Notes: generated by a model from the sequence alone, not told the origin. A stretch of DNA of 64,000 nucleotides from Streptomyces poonensis (GCF_014650915.1 NZ_BMVW01000021.1:26953-90952), one strand, 5' to 3'. Positions 25,451-34,261 are shown, numbered from the stretch's first letter. Program-made: numbers and translations.

Positions 25451-25782
25451 TCACTCGCGCGCCGTCACCTCGGCCAGCGCCGCGTCGCGGACGTCGGGCA
25501 CCGGGTGGCGGCGCAGTTCACCATGTACGTCGCGCCAGGGCGCGGGCCAGTCCGTACGGCCCCCGAGACGACCGGCTGTCCACTCGATGTCCCGTCCGAC
25601 GGCCGCCGCCACGACCGCGAGCCCGCATTCGTACGGCCCGCGCCTCTCCAGCTCCTCCAGCACGGGCCGCAGCGGGTGGTCGAAGGGACGCGCCGGACGA
25701 GTTCGCGCATGCGCTGCGGGTACGGCAGGGGGTCGAGGGCGTGCAGCAGACTGTCGGCCTGCTGCCGCGGGGTGCTGTGCAT
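25451..25782 (-). pseudogene. Frameshifted, truncated HEAT-repeat-type protein remnant
   Basis: Begins credibly at ATG 25782 (MHSTPRQQADSLLHALDPLP then YPQRMRELV), but the sensible continuation (FDHPLRPVLEELERRGPYEC, GLAVVAAAVGRDIEW and a tail ending DVRDAALAEVTARE) is in another frame, so a frameshift lies near 25680-25700. The helical A/L/E pattern with x-DVRDAAL-x-E is typical of HEAT-like repeats; proteins of this type in Streptomyces run to about a thousand residues as I recall, so most of the gene is gone. Alternatively a sequencing error plus a shortened gene. Confidence 0.55.
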
Positions 25783-25829
25783 GCGGGGATCGTGCCTGCT
25801 GCGGCGGGCCTCGCGTACTGACTAAGCCG

Positions 25830-26093
25830 TCAGCGTCCGATCCCCTTGTTCGGGTCGGCACGCCGGAGGCGGAGCCGCTCCTTCTCGGACAGTCCGCCCC
25901 AGACGCCGAAGCGCTCGTCGTTGGCGAGCGCGTACTCCAGACAGGCGGAGCGCATCTCGCACATGCCGCAGATGCGCTTGGCCTCCCGCACCGAGCTCCC
26001 CGGCTCGGGAAAGAAGAAGTCGGCCCCGGTCTGCGCGCACAGCGCCTGCTCCGGCCGGGCGACGGAAGGCGGGGTGAGTGTGTCGATGTACAT
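25830..26093 (-). CDS. WhiB-like (Wbl) transcription factor
   Basis: 87 aa from ATG 26093. The four iron-sulfur cysteines are C19, C42, C45 and C51 (C-x22-C-x2-C-x5-C), followed by GVWGG (63-67) and a basic C-terminal stretch (KERLRLRRADPNKG) that contacts DNA. Wbl proteins carry a [4Fe-4S] cluster and work with the principal sigma factor in development or stress responses. Synteny recalled from S. coelicolor suggests WblH, but this is not proven. No clear Shine-Dalgarno precedes the ATG. Upstream in-frame sequence to 26216 adds residues unlike Wbl proteins. It lies between two decayed genes. Confidence 0.88.
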   Translation of the reverse strand: MYIDTLTPPSVARPEQALCAQTGADFFFPEPGSSVREAKRICGMCEMRSACLEYALANDERFGVWGGLSEKERLRLRRADPNKGIGR

Positions 26094-26292
26094 GGACGGG
26101 ATCGTGCCGGGCGGCGAAAAACGTTCGATCAACGCCGCATCAACGGGGGCGGACTCGCACCCGCCGGCTCCGCGCCGCCCCCGTACAGCACCAGGACAAA
26201 TGCCCCGACGGGACATTGGGTAAGCGGCTGAGGTACGGCCTCGAGATCAGTGGAACCGTGGCCATCGGTGAGAACGACCGTGGAGCCGGAGC

Positions 26293-26548
26293 GTGACCCG
26301 CTCACAGCCCGGCACCCGCGAGGGCCTGGTCGCCGCCCGCGGCCGGCAAGGTCGGCGGACGGCCGACCGTGGTCGACGCGGACATCGTCCGGGCCGCCCG
26401 CGACATGCTGCCCAGCCCCGAGCACCCGATCACCTCGGTCGCCGAGTTGCTCGGCGTCAGCCCCGGCACCCTCTGCCCCCACGTCCCCGGCCTGCAGGAG
26501 CTGCGGGCCGCCCGTATCCCCGCACCACTCGACGGAGGCGCCCGGTGA
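26293..26548 (+). pseudogene. Remnant of a resolvase/invertase-type serine recombinase C-terminus
   Basis: In one frame GTG 26293 gives TREGLVAARGR, the start of the recombinase tail; from about 26341 the adjacent frame continues AGKVGGRPTVVDADIVRAAR, then ITSVAELLGVSPGTL and VPGLQELR, the helix-turn-helix of Hin/resolvase-type serine recombinases. The catalytic N-terminal domain with its serine is absent. A frameshift near 26340 and the missing N-terminus mark it as dead. It is the only mobile-element trace I see in the window. The rest of 26094-26712 holds nothing else I can support. Confidence 0.6.
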
Positions 26549-26712
26549 TCCCCGGACCGCACCGGACGAAGGGCGGCGCTTCTCAGCTTCCGGCCTCGGC
26601 GAGGCGTCGACCAGCCCAGCTCGCCTGCCCCCTTCGGCGCCTCAACCGTTCAGGACGACCACGAAGACGAGCGCCCATGGCTGTCCCGGGTTCCTTACCC
26701 CCGGAGCCGCGC

Positions 26713-27786
26713 TCAGGCCGAGGCGCGCCGCACCAGCGTGGTCGGCAGGACGACGCCGGACGGCGCGCCTCCCGCTCCGGGCTCCTCGGCCCCGCCGCCG
26801 CCCTGGCGGTCCAGTCCACGCAGCAGCAGGCTGGCCATCAACCGGCCCATCTCCTCCGTGTTCTGACGCACCGTCGTCAGCGGGGGGTCGGTCTGCTCCG
26901 CCACCGGCAGCATGTCGTCGAAGCCGACGAGGGCGACGTCCTCGGGAACGCGGCGCCCGAGTGTGCGCAGGGCGCGCAGCGCGCCCGAGGCGGACAGGTC
27001 GTTCGCGGCGAAGACGGCGTCCAGGTCCGGGCAGCGGTCCAGCAGCTCCCGCATGGCGCGCTCCCCGCCGGCCGGCGTGAAGTCGCCCTCGACGACCAGC
27101 CGCGGATCGGCGTCCGCCATGACGTCCCGGTATCCGTCGAGCCGGTCCACGGTCGAGGTCTGGTCGAGGGGGCCCGTGATGTGCGCGATACGGCTGCGGC
27201 CGAGGCCGAGGAGGTGCCGTACGGCGTCCCGGGCGCCACCGCGGTTGTCGCTGTCGACGTACGGCGTGGGCGCCGTGCCGCGCGCGCCCTCGCCCCAGCC
27301 GGGCCGCCCGCCGAACACCGTGGGGACGTCCGCGCCACGGATCAGCTCCGGCAGTGGGTCGTCGAGGTGCAGCGAGAACACGAGCGCGCCGTCGACGTGC
27401 CCGCCCGCGAGATAGCGTCCCACGCGCGCGTAGTCGTCCCGGCTCTCGGTGAGGAGCAGTACCAGCTGGGAGTCGTGCGCGGTCAGCTCCTTGCTGATGC
27501 CGCGCAGCTGGAGGGCGAAGAAGGGGTCGGCGAACACCCTGGTCTCGGGCTCGGCGATCACGACGGCGACGGCGTCGTGCCGTCGGGTGACCAGACTGCG
27601 GGCGGCCTGGTTCGGTACGTACCCGAGTTCCTCCACGGCCCGGCGCACCCGCTCGACGAGCGGTTCGCGCACGCCCTCACCGCCGTTGACGACCCGGGAG
27701 ACGGTGGCCCGCGACACCCCGGCCCGCGCGGCCACGGCCTCCAGGGTGGGACGCGGCGCTGTCTCGGTCACTTCGTGGCTCCTCAT
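26713..27786 (-). CDS. LacI family transcriptional regulator
   Basis: 357 aa from ATG 27786. N-terminal helix-turn-helix TLEAVAARAGVSRATVSRVV (about 14-33) and hinge helix, then a periplasmic-binding-protein-like sugar domain (about 70-350) with VIAEPETRVFADPFF, AHITGPLDQTSTVDRLDGYR, FAANDLSASGALRAL and VALVGFDDMLPVAEQTDPPL, all typical. Probably represses a carbohydrate gene set in the absence of its sugar. A GAGCGCTC-centred site (27828-27839) is placed for autoregulation. The nearby laccase and quinoprotein dehydrogenase genes are candidate targets but no matching site was seen there. Confidence 0.92.
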   Translation of the reverse strand: MRSHEVTETAPRPTLEAVAARAGVSRATVSRVVNGGEGVREPLVERVRRAVEELGYVPNQAARSLVTRRHDAVAVVIAEPETRVFADPFFALQLRGISKELTAHDSQLVLLLTESRDDYARVGRYLAGGHVDGALVFSLHLDDPLPELIRGADVPTVFGGRPGWGEGARGTAPTPYVDSDNRGGARDAVRHLLGLGRSRIAHITGPLDQTSTVDRLDGYRDVMADADPRLVVEGDFTPAGGERAMRELLDRCPDLDAVFAANDLSASGALRALRTLGRRVPEDVALVGFDDMLPVAEQTDPPLTTVRQNTEEMGRLMASLLLRGLDRQGGGGAEEPGAGGAPSGVVLPTTLVRRASA

Positions 27787-27827
27787 CGGCGGCTGCCGGT
27801 CAGGATAGCCATGACCGGGGCCCGCGC

Positions 27828-27839
27828 GAGAGCGCTCCC
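27828..27839. promoter_or_regulatory. LacI-type operator upstream of the LacI gene
   Basis: GAGAGCGCTCCC contains the palindrome GAGCGCTC (27830-27837), the core used by many Streptomyces LacI-family sugar regulators. It ends about 42 bp before the LacI start. Confidence 0.5.
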
Positions 27840-28024
27840 CGGGTCCGCCGTCAGGGTTCTGGCCCCAGTTCGACAACGTCTGCCGGTCCGGGACGGCGCC
27901 CTCGACAAGGCGAGAGCTCCCCGATGAGGGGAAGCCCCCTACCAGGGGTGACGGCGTCCACCCATGGCCGGACCCTCCTCGCCCGGTGCCCCTCTGTCGC
28001 GGGTGACTCTCCAGGGCCGGGAGT

Positions 28025-28225
28025 TCAGCCCTGCGGCTCCTGCGGCTTGACGTCCAGTTCGCGCAGCTGCTGGTCCTTGAGCTCGGTGCGGGCCTCCGTG
28101 CGGTGGCCACGGGCGATGTAGTCCCGCACGACCGCCTCGATCGCGTCCTGAGGCGAACCGATTCCCGCCAGGACCATCGCCTCCACCACGAGTTCGGCGT
28201 CGAGACTGATGTTGACCTTCGCCAC
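28025..28225 (-). CDS. VapB-like antitoxin, no toxin partner seen
   Basis: 66 aa from GTG 28225, preceded by a G-rich run; an ATG at 28237 adds four residues and is the alternative. AKVNISLDAELVVEAMVLAG is the beta strand plus first helix of ribbon-helix-helix VapB-type (DUF2191-like) antitoxins, followed by SPQDAIEAVVRDYI and a charged tail. Such proteins bind DNA as dimers and neutralise a PIN-domain toxin through the tail. No PIN-domain gene is next to it; the neighbours are the LacI regulator and the laccase. It may be an orphan regulator or antitoxin. Confidence 0.7.
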   Translation of the reverse strand: MAKVNISLDAELVVEAMVLAGIGSPQDAIEAVVRDYIARGHRTEARTELKDQQLRELDVKPQEPQG

Positions 28226-28286
28226 AGTGCCCCCCATCGCGTCGCATCCGCACTCTCATCACTGCGCGGCGCGGAGACCGCAGTTG

Positions 28287-29258
28287 TCAGTGTTCATGCT
28301 CATGGCCGCCCGGCTCGTACCCCGGGATCGTCCCGTCCGCCTTCTTCACCAGGAACAGCCCCACCATCCCCATGTCGGAGTGGCTCTGAACATGGCAGTG
28401 GTACATCCACGCACCGGCTCCCACCCCCTCCCCGGCGATCACCTGGAAGCCGAACGAGTCCGCAGGCCCCGTGATCTTGTTGTCGATGACCTGACTGGGG
28501 TCGTCGGGGCCGGTCAGCAGGCCCGTGCGGTTGTCCGCCCAGCGGTGACCGTGGACGTGGAAGGTGTGGTAGTACTCGCCGTGGGTGATCACGATCCACT
28601 CGACCCGGTCGCCCACCGTGGCCTCGAAGTTCGGGCCCGAGTGCGCCGGCTTGTTGTTGATGAGCATGTCGTTGAAGACGACCGTGACGGTCTTGTCGGG
28701 CAGGATGTCGCCCGCGCGGCGGACGATCACCGGGCCGAAGAGGCCCTTGCGGAGGCCGCCCGTGCCGTGGTCGGTGCCCACCACGTGGTCGTGGTAGTGC
28801 CAGTAACCCGCGCTGCCCGCCCGCCAGGTGCCGTCCTTGCGGCGGCCGGGGGCGTGGGTGCGCCAGGTGTAGGTGCGGGTGTCACCCGACTCGAGGTGGC
28901 TTTTGTTGAGTTTCGTGCCGTCGCTGGTTATCTCGTAGTCCAGGCCGTGGACGTGCAGACTCGCCGCCACGTCCATGGTGTTCTCCACCTCGATGTGCAG
29001 GGTGTCGCCCTCGTTGAGCTCGATCAGCGGTCCGGGGACCGTCGCCTTGCCCTTCTCGAGGCCGTAGCCCATCTGCCCGTCGGGAAGCTTCTCGATGTAG
29101 AGCTTCATGTGCCGCACCTCGCCGCCGGCGGGCGCCGTGCGCGGCGCCTCCGCGGCCTCCGCGACACTGCCGGCCTCGGATGCGAGGGACAACGATGTCG
29201 ATGTCGCGACGGCCGCCCCGCCCAGGAGCACCCGCCTGTTGAAGCCGCGTCTGTCCAT
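28287..29258 (-). CDS. Small laccase (two-domain multicopper oxidase, SLAC)
   Basis: 323 aa from ATG 29258 with GGGGAG upstream. Twin-arginine-like signal MDRRGFNRRVLLGG. All copper ligands are visible: H102 and H104 (LHVHG), H156 and H158 (WHYHDH), H231, H234 and H236 (YYHTFHVHGH), and H287, C288, H289, H293, M298 in HCHVQSHSDMGM. The numbering equals that of the S. coelicolor small laccase (SCO6712). It oxidises phenols and similar donors and reduces oxygen to water as a homotrimer in the medium. The frame continues open far upstream, but this is antisense to the neighbouring gene. Divergent from the quinoprotein dehydrogenase gene. Confidence 0.97.
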   Translation of the reverse strand: MDRRGFNRRVLLGGAAVATSTSLSLASEAGSVAEAAEAPRTAPAGGEVRHMKLYIEKLPDGQMGYGLEKGKATVPGPLIELNEGDTLHIEVENTMDVAASLHVHGLDYEITSDGTKLNKSHLESGDTRTYTWRTHAPGRRKDGTWRAGSAGYWHYHDHVVGTDHGTGGLRKGLFGPVIVRRAGDILPDKTVTVVFNDMLINNKPAHSGPNFEATVGDRVEWIVITHGEYYHTFHVHGHRWADNRTGLLTGPDDPSQVIDNKITGPADSFGFQVIAGEGVGAGAWMYHCHVQSHSDMGMVGLFLVKKADGTIPGYEPGGHEHEH

Positions 29259-29406
29259 GCTCGACTCCCCACTCTGACAAGTGATGTACGGAGGTACGGA
29301 GGTGACTGGGATAGGAGATGCCTGAGAAGAACCTGTGAGACGGTAGCCGCGCCTCCGTCGTTTTTCCACACTCAGGACAAAGTTCGTTGGATCGCGGTCA
29401 TACCTA

Positions 29407-29435
29407 TTGGCGAGCCGCGAAAAGAGGTCTAGCTT
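29407..29435 (+). promoter_or_regulatory. Candidate promoter of the quinoprotein/cupredoxin operon
   Basis: TTGGCG (29407-29412), 17-bp spacer, TAGCTT (29430-29435); predicted start about 40 nt before ATG 29484. Resembles a principal-sigma promoter. Confidence 0.45.
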
Positions 29436-29483
29436 CTTGGCGCTGTTGCTGTGACCTGTGACCAACGAGGGGTGGAGGACCAC

Positions 29484-32012
29484 ATGCGGCGCCCACCGCA
29501 CCACACGTCCTTGTCCGCCAGGAAGCCGAGCAGATCGAGCAGACCGAGCAGAGCAAGACGCGCCACCATCGCCACGCTCGCCGCCGGTGTCGTCACCGCG
29601 GGGGTCCTCACGGGCCCCGCCGCGAGCGCCCGGCCCGAACCCGCGCCCGATACGGCGCTGACAACGATGTCGATCAAGTCCCCGCCGGGCAGCGCCGACG
29701 TCCGGGTCCTGGTCTTCTACGGCTCGGCCGCCGCCGGGGAGGAGTCCCCTCTCGTCAACGCGGGGATCGAGGCCATCGAGAAGATCGGACTGAGCGGGCC
29801 CGCCGACCAGCGCTACACGGTCGTCGCCACGGACAACGCCTCCGTCTTCACCAACGAGACCCGGCTGAGCCGCTTCAACGCCGTCGTCTTCCTCACCGGC
29901 GGCGGGGACGTCCTCGACCCCGAGCAGGAGGCCGGGCTGGAGGCCTACATGGAGGCCGGCGGCGGATTCGTCGGCCTCCACGACGCGGCCCGCGCCGAGC
30001 CGTACTCGGACTGGTTCACCGGGCTCATCGGCGCCCGCCCTGCCGCCTCCGGCCCGACCGCCGTCCAGCGTGCCACCGTCGAGGTCGGCGACCGGCGGCA
30101 CCCGGCGACGAAGGACCTGCCGGTGCAGTGGAAGCGGCCCGACCAGTGGTTCAACTGGGTCAAGAACCCCTCCGGCGACGTGCACACCGTGGCCCGGGTG
30201 CGCGAGTCGACGTACGACCCCGGTGCGAGCAAGAACGGCTGGGACCACCCGGTCAGCTGGTGCCGTGACTACGACGGCGGCCGCTCCTTCTACACCGCCA
30301 TGGGCGGCACCGTGTCGTCGTACGACGAGACCGACTTCCGTACGCACCTGCGCGGCGCCCTGCTGTGGACCACCCGCCTCAGCCGCGCCGACTGCACCGC
30401 CACCATCACCTCCCACTACAAGGCCGAACGCCTCACCCAGCCCAACCAGCCGGGCCAGAACGACCAGATCGGCGAGCCGCACGGGCTCGTCACGGCTCCC
30501 GACGGCCGCGTCTTCTACATCGGGCGCGGCGGTACGGACTCCTCCCAGCCCGTCATCACCGACTGGAACAACCCCGACATCGGCAAGGGCAAGGGTCAGA
30601 TCCACGTCTACGACCCGAAGACCAAGAAGGTCACCCTCGCCGGTGAGCTGACCGTCTTCGGCAACAAAGGCGGCGGGGACGAACTCGTCAAGGTCGAGGA
30701 AGGTCTGCTCGGCATCGAGCTCGATCCGCGGTTCGAGGAGAACGGGTGGGTGTACCTGCACTACACCCCGCACTCCCGTATCGACCGCGACAAGCGCATG
30801 GCCGAGCGCTACGTCTCCCGCTTCACCCTCGACCGCGCCACCAACAAGCTGGACCTCAGCAGCGAGAAGGTACTGCTGAAGTGGCCGGTGCAGATCCACA
30901 GCTGCTGCCACGCGGGCGGCGGGATGGCCTGGGACTCCAAGGGCAACCTGTACATCGCTACCGGCGACAACAACTCCAGCCAGTTCAGCGACGGCTACTC
31001 CGGCAACAACCCGCAGCCCAACTACAAGGGCGTCTCGTTCGCGGACGCGCGCCGCACCGCCGGCAACACCAACAACCTCAACGGCAAGATCCTGCGCATC
31101 CACCCCGAGTCCGACGGCACGTACACGCTCCCGGCCGGCAACCTCTTCACCGGCAAGGAGACCGCCGAGGGCGGCGGCAAGACCCGCGGTGAGATCTATG
31201 TGATGGGCGTCCGCAACCCCGCCCGGATCTTCGTCGACAAGCAGACCGACATCCTCTACGCGGGCTGGGTCGGCCCCGACGCGAGCGCACCGTCGCCGAC
31301 CTGGGGCCCGGCCAAGTACGACACGTTCGCCGTCATCGACAAGGCGAGCAACCGCGGCTGGCCGTACTGCATGGGCAACAAGCAGCCCTACCGGGACCGC
31401 AACCTGCCGGACCCGTCGAAGCCGCTCGGCTGGTACGACTGTGACGCCCCCAAGAACGAGTCCCCCAACAACGACGGCCTGGTCAACCTGCCGCCGGTGA
31501 CGGGCAACAACATCTGGTACTCGCCCCAGGGCGGCGCCCCCGACTTCCCGCGCGACGCGAACGGCATCCCCTCGTACGAGAACGAGGAAGCCACCTATCT
31601 GCTGCCGTGGCTGAAGGGCGGCGGGCAGGCCGCGATGAACGGACCGGTCTTCCGGTACGACGAGACCGTGACCGGTGCCGGGCAGTGGCCCGCCTACTGG
31701 GACGGCAAGTGGTTCGTCGGCGACCTGTACGACGCCGACCAGCCGCGCAACGCCGTGATCACCGACCCGAAGACACAGGGGGACGGCGGGCTGCCGATCC
31801 ACTCGGAGTCGCTGAAGAAGATCGTGCCGATCGGCAACGACGGCATCAAGAACCTCATGGACTGGAAGTTCGGCCCGGACGGCGCGCTGTACGTGCTCGA
31901 CTACGGGCGCGGCTTCTTCACCTCGGACGCCAAGTCGGCGCTGTGGCGGGTCACCTACACCGGTGGCGGCCCGACCCCCGCGGCCGGCCAGCTGGCGAGG
32001 AAGGCGCAGTGA
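29484..32012 (+). CDS. Secreted ThuA-domain plus soluble quinoprotein sugar dehydrogenase-like protein
   Basis: 842 aa from ATG 29484, with GGAGG 5 nt upstream. Arginine-rich N-terminus and hydrophobic signal (about 28-50, ending GPAASA). The ThuA-like domain (about 60-310) reads VRVLVFYG, VFLTGGGDVL and GGGFVGLHDA. It is followed by a beta-propeller of the glucose/sorbosone dehydrogenase type (about 330-835): GEPHGLVTAPDGRVFYIGRG, LGIELDPRFEENGWVYLHY, HAGGGMAWDSKGNLYIATGD, LNGKILRIHP and FGPDGALYVLDYG. Such propellers bind PQQ and oxidise sugars. Next gene overlaps its stop (TGATG), so the cupredoxin protein is made from the same mRNA. Real substrate unknown. Confidence 0.9.
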   Translation: MRRPPHHTSLSARKPSRSSRPSRARRATIATLAAGVVTAGVLTGPAASARPEPAPDTALTTMSIKSPPGSADVRVLVFYGSAAAGEESPLVNAGIEAIEKIGLSGPADQRYTVVATDNASVFTNETRLSRFNAVVFLTGGGDVLDPEQEAGLEAYMEAGGGFVGLHDAARAEPYSDWFTGLIGARPAASGPTAVQRATVEVGDRRHPATKDLPVQWKRPDQWFNWVKNPSGDVHTVARVRESTYDPGASKNGWDHPVSWCRDYDGGRSFYTAMGGTVSSYDETDFRTHLRGALLWTTRLSRADCTATITSHYKAERLTQPNQPGQNDQIGEPHGLVTAPDGRVFYIGRGGTDSSQPVITDWNNPDIGKGKGQIHVYDPKTKKVTLAGELTVFGNKGGGDELVKVEEGLLGIELDPRFEENGWVYLHYTPHSRIDRDKRMAERYVSRFTLDRATNKLDLSSEKVLLKWPVQIHSCCHAGGGMAWDSKGNLYIATGDNNSSQFSDGYSGNNPQPNYKGVSFADARRTAGNTNNLNGKILRIHPESDGTYTLPAGNLFTGKETAEGGGKTRGEIYVMGVRNPARIFVDKQTDILYAGWVGPDASAPSPTWGPAKYDTFAVIDKASNRGWPYCMGNKQPYRDRNLPDPSKPLGWYDCDAPKNESPNNDGLVNLPPVTGNNIWYSPQGGAPDFPRDANGIPSYENEEATYLLPWLKGGGQAAMNGPVFRYDETVTGAGQWPAYWDGKWFVGDLYDADQPRNAVITDPKTQGDGGLPIHSESLKKIVPIGNDGIKNLMDWKFGPDGALYVLDYGRGFFTSDAKSALWRVTYTGGGPTPAAGQLARKAQ

Positions 32013-34261
32013 TGTCCTCCACGATGTCCAGGAGATACGCGAGACCCGCCCGCCCACGACGGCATCTGTGGACGGCCCTGCTGGCGGCCCTGCTCATGGT
32101 GCTCGGGCTGACGTCCACGGCCGCGTTCGGCCGGCCCCTGCCCGTGGACGAGCCCATCGCCGCGGCTCAGGTCCTGACCTGGACCGCCGACAACGACATC
32201 GACTCCTACGCGTCGGCCCCGCAGACCGCGGTGGCGGGCGCGACGACCATCGTGTTCGAGAACAGTGAGGCGACCGGCAACACCACCGGGATGCCGCACA
32301 CGCTGACGTTCGACGTCTCCGATCCGGAGTACAACAACGACGTCTCGCTCAACATCCTCGCCAACCCCTTCGACGACCAGGGCGGCCGCCACACCGCCGA
32401 GGTCACCCTCACTCCCGGCCGCTACCGCTACCACTGCACGATCCCGGGCCACGGGCAGATGCAGGGCGTCCTCGTCGTCACCGAGGGAACCGGCGACGAC
32501 ACCACCGCGCCCGAGACGAGTGCCGAGGTGAGCGGGTCGCAGAACGCCGACGGCGCGTACGTCGGTTCGGCGACCGTCGCCGTCGGCGCCACCGACCCGG
32601 GCGGCTCCGGCGTCGAGCGCGTCGAGTACGCGATCGGCGACGGGGGCGCCTGGCAGCCGTACACCACCCCCGTCGTCGTCGACCAGGTCGGCAGCCACAA
32701 GGTGCGGTACCGGGCGGTCGACAAGGCGGGCAACACGGCCGCCGAGAAGAGCGTCGAGTTCACCGTCGTGGCGCCGCCGACGGACGACACCGCGCCGCCG
32801 GAGACGTCCGCGACCGTGACCGGTGAGCAGAGCGCCGAGGGCGACTACGTCGCCATGGCGACCGTCACCGTCTCCGCATCCGACACCGGGTCGGGCGTCA
32901 ACACGATCGAGTACGCGATCGGTGACGACGGCGCGTGGCAGCCGTACACCGCGCCCGTGATGGTGCACGAGGTGGGTGCGCACGTGGTGCGGTACCGGGC
33001 CACGGACAAGGCGGGGAACGTGTCCGACGCGAAGAACGTCGCGTTCACCGTCGTCGCGCCGCCCGTCGAGGACACCACCCCGCCGGTGACCGGGGCGACC
33101 GTGGAGGGCGAGCGGAACTCCTCCGGCGCCTACATCAAGAGTGCCAAGGTCACCGTGAGCGCCACCGACGAGCACGGCGGCTCGGGGGTCGCCGCGGTCG
33201 AGTACTCGCTCGACGGCGGTCCGTACCTCGCCTACACCGCACCCGTGGTCGTGGACCGTGTGGGCGCGCACTCGGTGGCGTACCGCGCGAGCGACAAGGC
33301 GGGCAACACCGCCGAGGCGCGCACGGTCAGCTTCACGGTCGCCGCGGGTGGCGGCGTGCCCGCGCCCGCCTGCGCCGAGTGGGACGAGCGGCTGACGGTC
33401 ATCGTCGGCACGGTGGACTCCGGGGTGCCGAACCGGCTCACGAACAACCGATGCCGGATCAACGAGCTGATCGAGGACGAGAAGGAGTGGACGTCCCAGC
33501 AGCTCTTCCTGAAGCACGTCAGGGAGGTCACGGAGAAGCTGCTCAAGGAAGGCGTCATCGACCAGCGGGAGCTGGAGGCCATCCGGAAGGCGGCCCGGCA
33601 GTCCGGTATCGGCACGCCCGGCCAGACCGAGGGCTACCGGTCGATCCTCGACGGCACGGAGGAGTCCTTCGCCAGGTGGCAGCACGTGGGCGGCGGTTCG
33701 TTCGGGCTGAACGCCGACGGTTCGATCACCTCGGGGACGTCGCGGGGCGGGCTCGGCATGCTGTGGTTCCCGGAGCGGAAGTACGGCGACTTCTCGCTGC
33801 GGCTCCAGTGGCGTGACGACGCGCCCGGCACGGCCAACACCAACGGCGGCGTGTTCGTGCGGTTCCCGTACGTCCACGACCACCCGGAGGAGTCACGGCC
33901 CGAGTGGGTCGCCATCAAGTACGGGCACGAGGTGCAGGTGCACGACCGGCCCGACGGCGACATGTACAAGACCGGATCGATCTACGGCTTCGACCGTGTG
34001 GGCCTGGCCGGAGCGGGCGTCACCGAGAAGGGCACCTGGAACGACTACGAGATCCGCGTGGTCGACCAGCACTACTCGGTGTACCGCAACGGCGTGCTGA
34101 TCAACGAGTTCGACAACACCGGCGGCCAGGAGTTCTACCCGGCGCGCTCGGACGACCCGGGCACGGACGGCCGGCGGTTCGCCTCCGGGTACATCGGGCT
34201 CCAGGTTCACGGCACGACGGACGTGGTGTCGTACCGGGACATCCGGATCATGGAGCTGTAA
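32012..34261 (+). CDS. Secreted cupredoxin / Ig-like repeats / DUF1080 modular protein
   Basis: 749 aa from ATG 32012, overlapping the previous stop; GAGGAAGG lies about 7 nt upstream. Signal helix 20-40. A cupredoxin domain (about 50-157) carries a full type 1 copper site: H96 (MPHTL), C142, H147 and M150 (HCTIPGHGQM). Three Ig-like repeats of about 90 residues (about 163-440), of the OmpL47 type with KVRYRAVDKAGNTA-like ends, act as spacer. A linker with an EKEWTSQQLFLKHV helix leads to a C-terminal DUF1080/3-keto-disaccharide hydrolase lectin-like domain (about 540-749), ending GYIGLQVHGTTDVVSYRDIR. Electron carrier plus glycan-binding or hydrolysing module is the simplest reading. Confidence 0.9.
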   Translation: MSSTMSRRYARPARPRRHLWTALLAALLMVLGLTSTAAFGRPLPVDEPIAAAQVLTWTADNDIDSYASAPQTAVAGATTIVFENSEATGNTTGMPHTLTFDVSDPEYNNDVSLNILANPFDDQGGRHTAEVTLTPGRYRYHCTIPGHGQMQGVLVVTEGTGDDTTAPETSAEVSGSQNADGAYVGSATVAVGATDPGGSGVERVEYAIGDGGAWQPYTTPVVVDQVGSHKVRYRAVDKAGNTAAEKSVEFTVVAPPTDDTAPPETSATVTGEQSAEGDYVAMATVTVSASDTGSGVNTIEYAIGDDGAWQPYTAPVMVHEVGAHVVRYRATDKAGNVSDAKNVAFTVVAPPVEDTTPPVTGATVEGERNSSGAYIKSAKVTVSATDEHGGSGVAAVEYSLDGGPYLAYTAPVVVDRVGAHSVAYRASDKAGNTAEARTVSFTVAAGGGVPAPACAEWDERLTVIVGTVDSGVPNRLTNNRCRINELIEDEKEWTSQQLFLKHVREVTEKLLKEGVIDQRELEAIRKAARQSGIGTPGQTEGYRSILDGTEESFARWQHVGGGSFGLNADGSITSGTSRGGLGMLWFPERKYGDFSLRLQWRDDAPGTANTNGGVFVRFPYVHDHPEESRPEWVAIKYGHEVQVHDRPDGDMYKTGSIYGFDRVGLAGAGVTEKGTWNDYEIRVVDQHYSVYRNGVLINEFDNTGGQEFYPARSDDPGTDGRRFASGYIGLQVHGTTDVVSYRDIRIMEL

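Noticed and set aside
26293..27927. Plus-strand 544-codon frame over the LacI gene
   Set aside because: Only its first about 16 codons match a recombinase tail; the rest is antisense to the LacI gene.
29259..32057. Long open minus-strand extension of the laccase frame (to 1256 codons)
   Set aside because: It is antisense to the quinoprotein dehydrogenase gene, whose domains are clear; the laccase has a normal start with SD and signal peptide at 29258.
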